From JBFKOL01 sp041628815 (GTDB taxonomy: Bacteria > Bacteroidota > Bacteroidia > Chitinophagales > Saprospiraceae), in NCBI GenBank assembly GCA_041628815.1, contig JBFKOL010000205.1, forward strand, positions 1-7,608: DNA of 7,608 nt. The letters run 5' to 3'. A model generated the notes under the pieces. The model made no database searches, was not told the origin of the DNA, and saw nothing but the letters and a program-made list of their open reading frames with translations. Each line of letters begins with the position of its first letter. Within the stretch, counting starts at the first letter, position 1. Of the stretch, positions 5,583 to 7,608 are shown piece after piece. The position numbers and the translations under genes are program-made.

Positions 5583-7484
5583 TCAGTTGACTATTACGCG
5601 CAGGATCTTGTATTCAAGTTGACCTTTCTCCAGGAGAAGATGGTATACTGCTCCATCGTATGTATCCGCGATATTGACAGGTATGAAGTTATCTCCTGTC
5701 TCCATCCGATGTACTGTACGCGATACAATGCGTCCCTGGAGGTCAAAAATTGTCATTGAAAGATCATACCCATCTGCCGCGTAAACTTTGACTTCAAAAA
5801 CGCCGTTTGACGGGTTGGGGTACAGTGCAGCGCTCAGCGAAATTTTCTCCACTTCCGGACCTCGCTCGATCAATTCTCTCGGCATTGCTTTGAAGACATT
5901 CTTCTGCATAATTTCGATATCCGTATTGCGCATGATAATGTCGCGCATGGTGGTATTACGGATTTCTTCCAGCTCTTCCCTACTGAGTCTTTTGTCGGCT
6001 TCGTAGTAATACCTGTCACCGTCGCGCAATACCTGGAATTGCCTTTCGACAATGTGCATAATGGTGCTGCCCATGATGGCACCAGGCATGTAATCTTCTG
6101 CCAACATACCCACCCAAGGGTCAATGTTGTCTATACTGCCATAAAGTTCTGTCAACTCTTTTTGAACGCGTGTATCAGAAGTGACCTCTGACAAGGATTT
6201 CAGCCGCGGCAGTCCTATGTCGGACCGAATGGTGTTGTAGTCGGGCAGTCCGCGTTCTCTTCCTCGATTGATGTTAATCGCTGCAAGGTCCAGTCCTCCC
6301 TGGCTTGGTGGACCAAACAAGAAATTGCGGACATCATCGATGACCTTGCAGTCGAGTTTTTGTTGCACCTGGGAAGCCATTCCGCGGAGGTAGGGTTCTA
6401 TGCCTCCAGCCAGCGACACTGCTATTGGATTGAAGAAGGCATCGCGAAGAGAAATGTGCCCGGAGGGTATTTCTTCGCCATCGGTTTGCAACCGCAGGAT
6501 GTTGCTGCTGATAAGGGTATGCCCCATCCTGAAAGCTGCGGCGGAAAACACGTTGGAAATCTGCGGATTTACTTCGGGGCGGTAGCCTCGGTATGTGGGC
6601 AGTGTGACGCCCATTGCGGGGAGCCATTCGTTGTACAGGATGGACTGGAGGTACGCTCCGACCCAAAGTCGTGCTTTCTGGTATATTTCTTCATCGGCCA
6701 GGTCGGGATTCTGGTTCTTGATTTCATCGCAGAGCCGGTTGTGCTCCCTAACGAAAATGGTATGCATCGCAAGCAGCAAAGGATTTTCGTTGGCCCGAAG
6801 GTCTCCTGCCACAAACAATTTGGTCCCTGACCTTGTGTCGTCGGCCATAAACGGTGCTGACGGATCTTTCGGTGCATTGAATTCACCGGTTGTGGTATTC
6901 CACGGCAGCAGGTTGCCTTCAGAAGTTTTCAGTTTTCCGTCGGTATATGTCCTAAGCCAGCTGGCCCTTCGCTCATCCGAACCATAAACCGAGGACGCAT
7001 CAACAAAGGCTGTTATACTATTGACGTACTTGCGTGGATTTTCGGGCGCAGTACCAGTGCCTGCCATGGCTGCTGAACGAAACATCGCCATGGGAGCACC
7101 TCCCGGTGTAAACACCTTATCGCCGTCGGGAATCGGTATGAACAAGGGTTCCGTTGGATCGCTTTCAACAAGCGATATATCGTGATCAATGAATTGGCCG
7201 AATACCCACACAAAATCGCTCAGATTGTATTTGTCGAATATCGCATCGGCCTGGGAAAACATGTGGTTGCTAATGTAACGGGGATTTGGGCGATTCATGC
7301 CATTCATGGCTGAAATCCCGTCTGAAAATCCGTTGGAAGTAATTGCCGAAAGTTCATGGCCCTCTGCACCCCATTCGGGATTGAAAACGTTGTTGAATGT
7401 TCCGTCAACAGACCGCACTGCCTGGGCTGAAACGAGCACTACCGATATCAGCACTGTAGCCAGGGTGAAGACAATTCGGGTCAT
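5583..7484 (-). CDS. Animal-type haem peroxidase with T9SS C-terminal sorting domain
   Basis: This is a secreted haem enzyme of the myeloperoxidase/peroxidasin superfamily, which oxidises halides or organic donors with H2O2. Numbered from the ATG at 7484 (633 residues), residues 1 to about 21 are a signal peptide (TRIV, hydrophobic core, VSAQA). Catalytic residues align with myeloperoxidase: Q97 and distal H101 in QFIDHD, with D100 at the haem-ester and D102 at the calcium position; the calcium loop TAFVDAS at 158-164; catalytic R230 and haem-ester E233 in GDLRANEN; proximal H322 in FRMGHT; and N404 in AININRGRERG. The Met that forms the sulfonium bond in myeloperoxidase is N234 here. Residues from about 550 to 633 form a T9SS sorting domain (YPNPSNGVFEV near 555). 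An upstream in-frame GTG at 7502 would add six residues. I prefer the ATG because it is the stronger start codon and gives a compact signal peptide. The gene heads a likely two-gene unit with the glycosylasparaginase. The donor substrate is unknown. Confidence 0.95.
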   Translation of the reverse strand: MTRIVFTLATVLISVVLVSAQAVRSVDGTFNNVFNPEWGAEGHELSAITSNGFSDGISAMNGMNRPNPRYISNHMFSQADAIFDKYNLSDFVWVFGQFIDHDISLVESDPTEPLFIPIPDGDKVFTPGGAPMAMFRSAAMAGTGTAPENPRKYVNSITAFVDASSVYGSDERRASWLRTYTDGKLKTSEGNLLPWNTTTGEFNAPKDPSAPFMADDTRSGTKLFVAGDLRANENPLLLAMHTIFVREHNRLCDEIKNQNPDLADEEIYQKARLWVGAYLQSILYNEWLPAMGVTLPTYRGYRPEVNPQISNVFSAAAFRMGHTLISSNILRLQTDGEEIPSGHISLRDAFFNPIAVSLAGGIEPYLRGMASQVQQKLDCKVIDDVRNFLFGPPSQGGLDLAAININRGRERGLPDYNTIRSDIGLPRLKSLSEVTSDTRVQKELTELYGSIDNIDPWVGMLAEDYMPGAIMGSTIMHIVERQFQVLRDGDRYYYEADKRLSREELEEIRNTTMRDIIMRNTDIEIMQKNVFKAMPRELIERGPEVEKISLSAALYPNPSNGVFEVKVYAADGYDLSMTIFDLQGRIVSRTVHRMETGDNFIPVNIADTYDGAVYHLLLEKGQLEYKILRVIVN

Positions 7485-7525
7485 GGGCAATCTAGTTATC
7501 ACTTCAGTTGCTGCAAAAGCAAGGC

Positions 7526-7533
7526 CAAATATA
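7526..7533 (-). promoter_or_regulatory. Bacteroidota-type promoter -7 element for the peroxidase gene
   Basis: TATATTTG on the minus strand matches the Bacteroidota -7 consensus TAnnTTTG exactly. Transcription would start a few bases downstream, leaving a leader of about 35 bases before the ATG at 7484 and under 20 before the alternative GTG at 7502. No clean TTTG is present about 20 bases upstream; the -33 region is AT-rich and holds an imperfect dyad at 7537-7560 (TTAAATGCG / CGCGTTAA). The remaining DNA to the right edge (7561-7608) shows no gene I can support. Confidence 0.5.
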
Positions 7534-7608
7534 GCATTAAATGCGTAAAATTCGCGTTAAGTGAATCCATAAATCTGCAAACTCCGTGACATATGAGCCA
7601 GGGGGTGA

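Noticed and set aside
6360..6830. Plus-strand open frame of 156 codons
   Set aside because: It is antisense to the catalytic core of the haem peroxidase, where every conserved motif is on the minus strand.
1..7608. CRISPR array, tRNA/rRNA gene, insertion sequence or phage att site
   Set aside because: No regularly spaced repeats, cloverleaf-like segment, transposase frame or terminal inverted repeats were seen; nearly all the DNA is accounted for by four genes.

Overview
The window comes from a Bacteroidota genome, most likely of the Saprospiraceae/Lewinella type; the family-level placement is inferred. Three observations support this. Two proteins carry or begin a C-terminal sorting domain of the type IX secretion system (T9SS). 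The largest gene encodes a Cys-rich HYR-like protein with WTVIDWC motifs, a dockerin pair and a T9SS tail. A TAnnTTTG promoter -7 element (TATATTTG) lies in front of the first gene. Ribosome binding sites are weak or absent, as is usual in this phylum.

All four genes lie on the minus strand, so they are read from right to left. (1) At 7484-5583 is an animal-type haem peroxidase (myeloperoxidase/peroxidasin superfamily) with a Sec signal peptide and a T9SS sorting domain. (2) At 5550-4594, only 32 bases further on, is a glycosylasparaginase (Ntn-hydrolase) with a lipoprotein signal. These two probably share a transcript. (3) After a 105-base AT-rich gap, 4488-3826 encodes a LuxR/NarL-type response regulator whose receiver domain lacks the phospho-acceptor Asp (Glu instead) and one residue of the acidic pair. 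(4) After a further 95-base gap containing a perfect inverted repeat, a very large gene starts at 3730 and runs off the left edge at base 1. Its 1243 visible residues contain a signal peptide, Cys-rich HYR-like modules, an EF-hand loop, a carboxypeptidase-regulatory-like segment, a dockerin pair, a cohesin-like beta-sandwich and the start of a T9SS sorting domain.

Taken together this is a cell-envelope and secretion neighbourhood: an exported oxidative enzyme, a lipid-anchored enzyme that trims glycosyl-asparagine, and a giant surface adhesin next to an apparently phosphorylation-independent regulator. That the regulator controls its neighbours is inferred from position only. No RNA genes, insertion sequences, CRISPR arrays or other mobile DNA were seen, and no stretch of more than about 110 bases lacks a gene.
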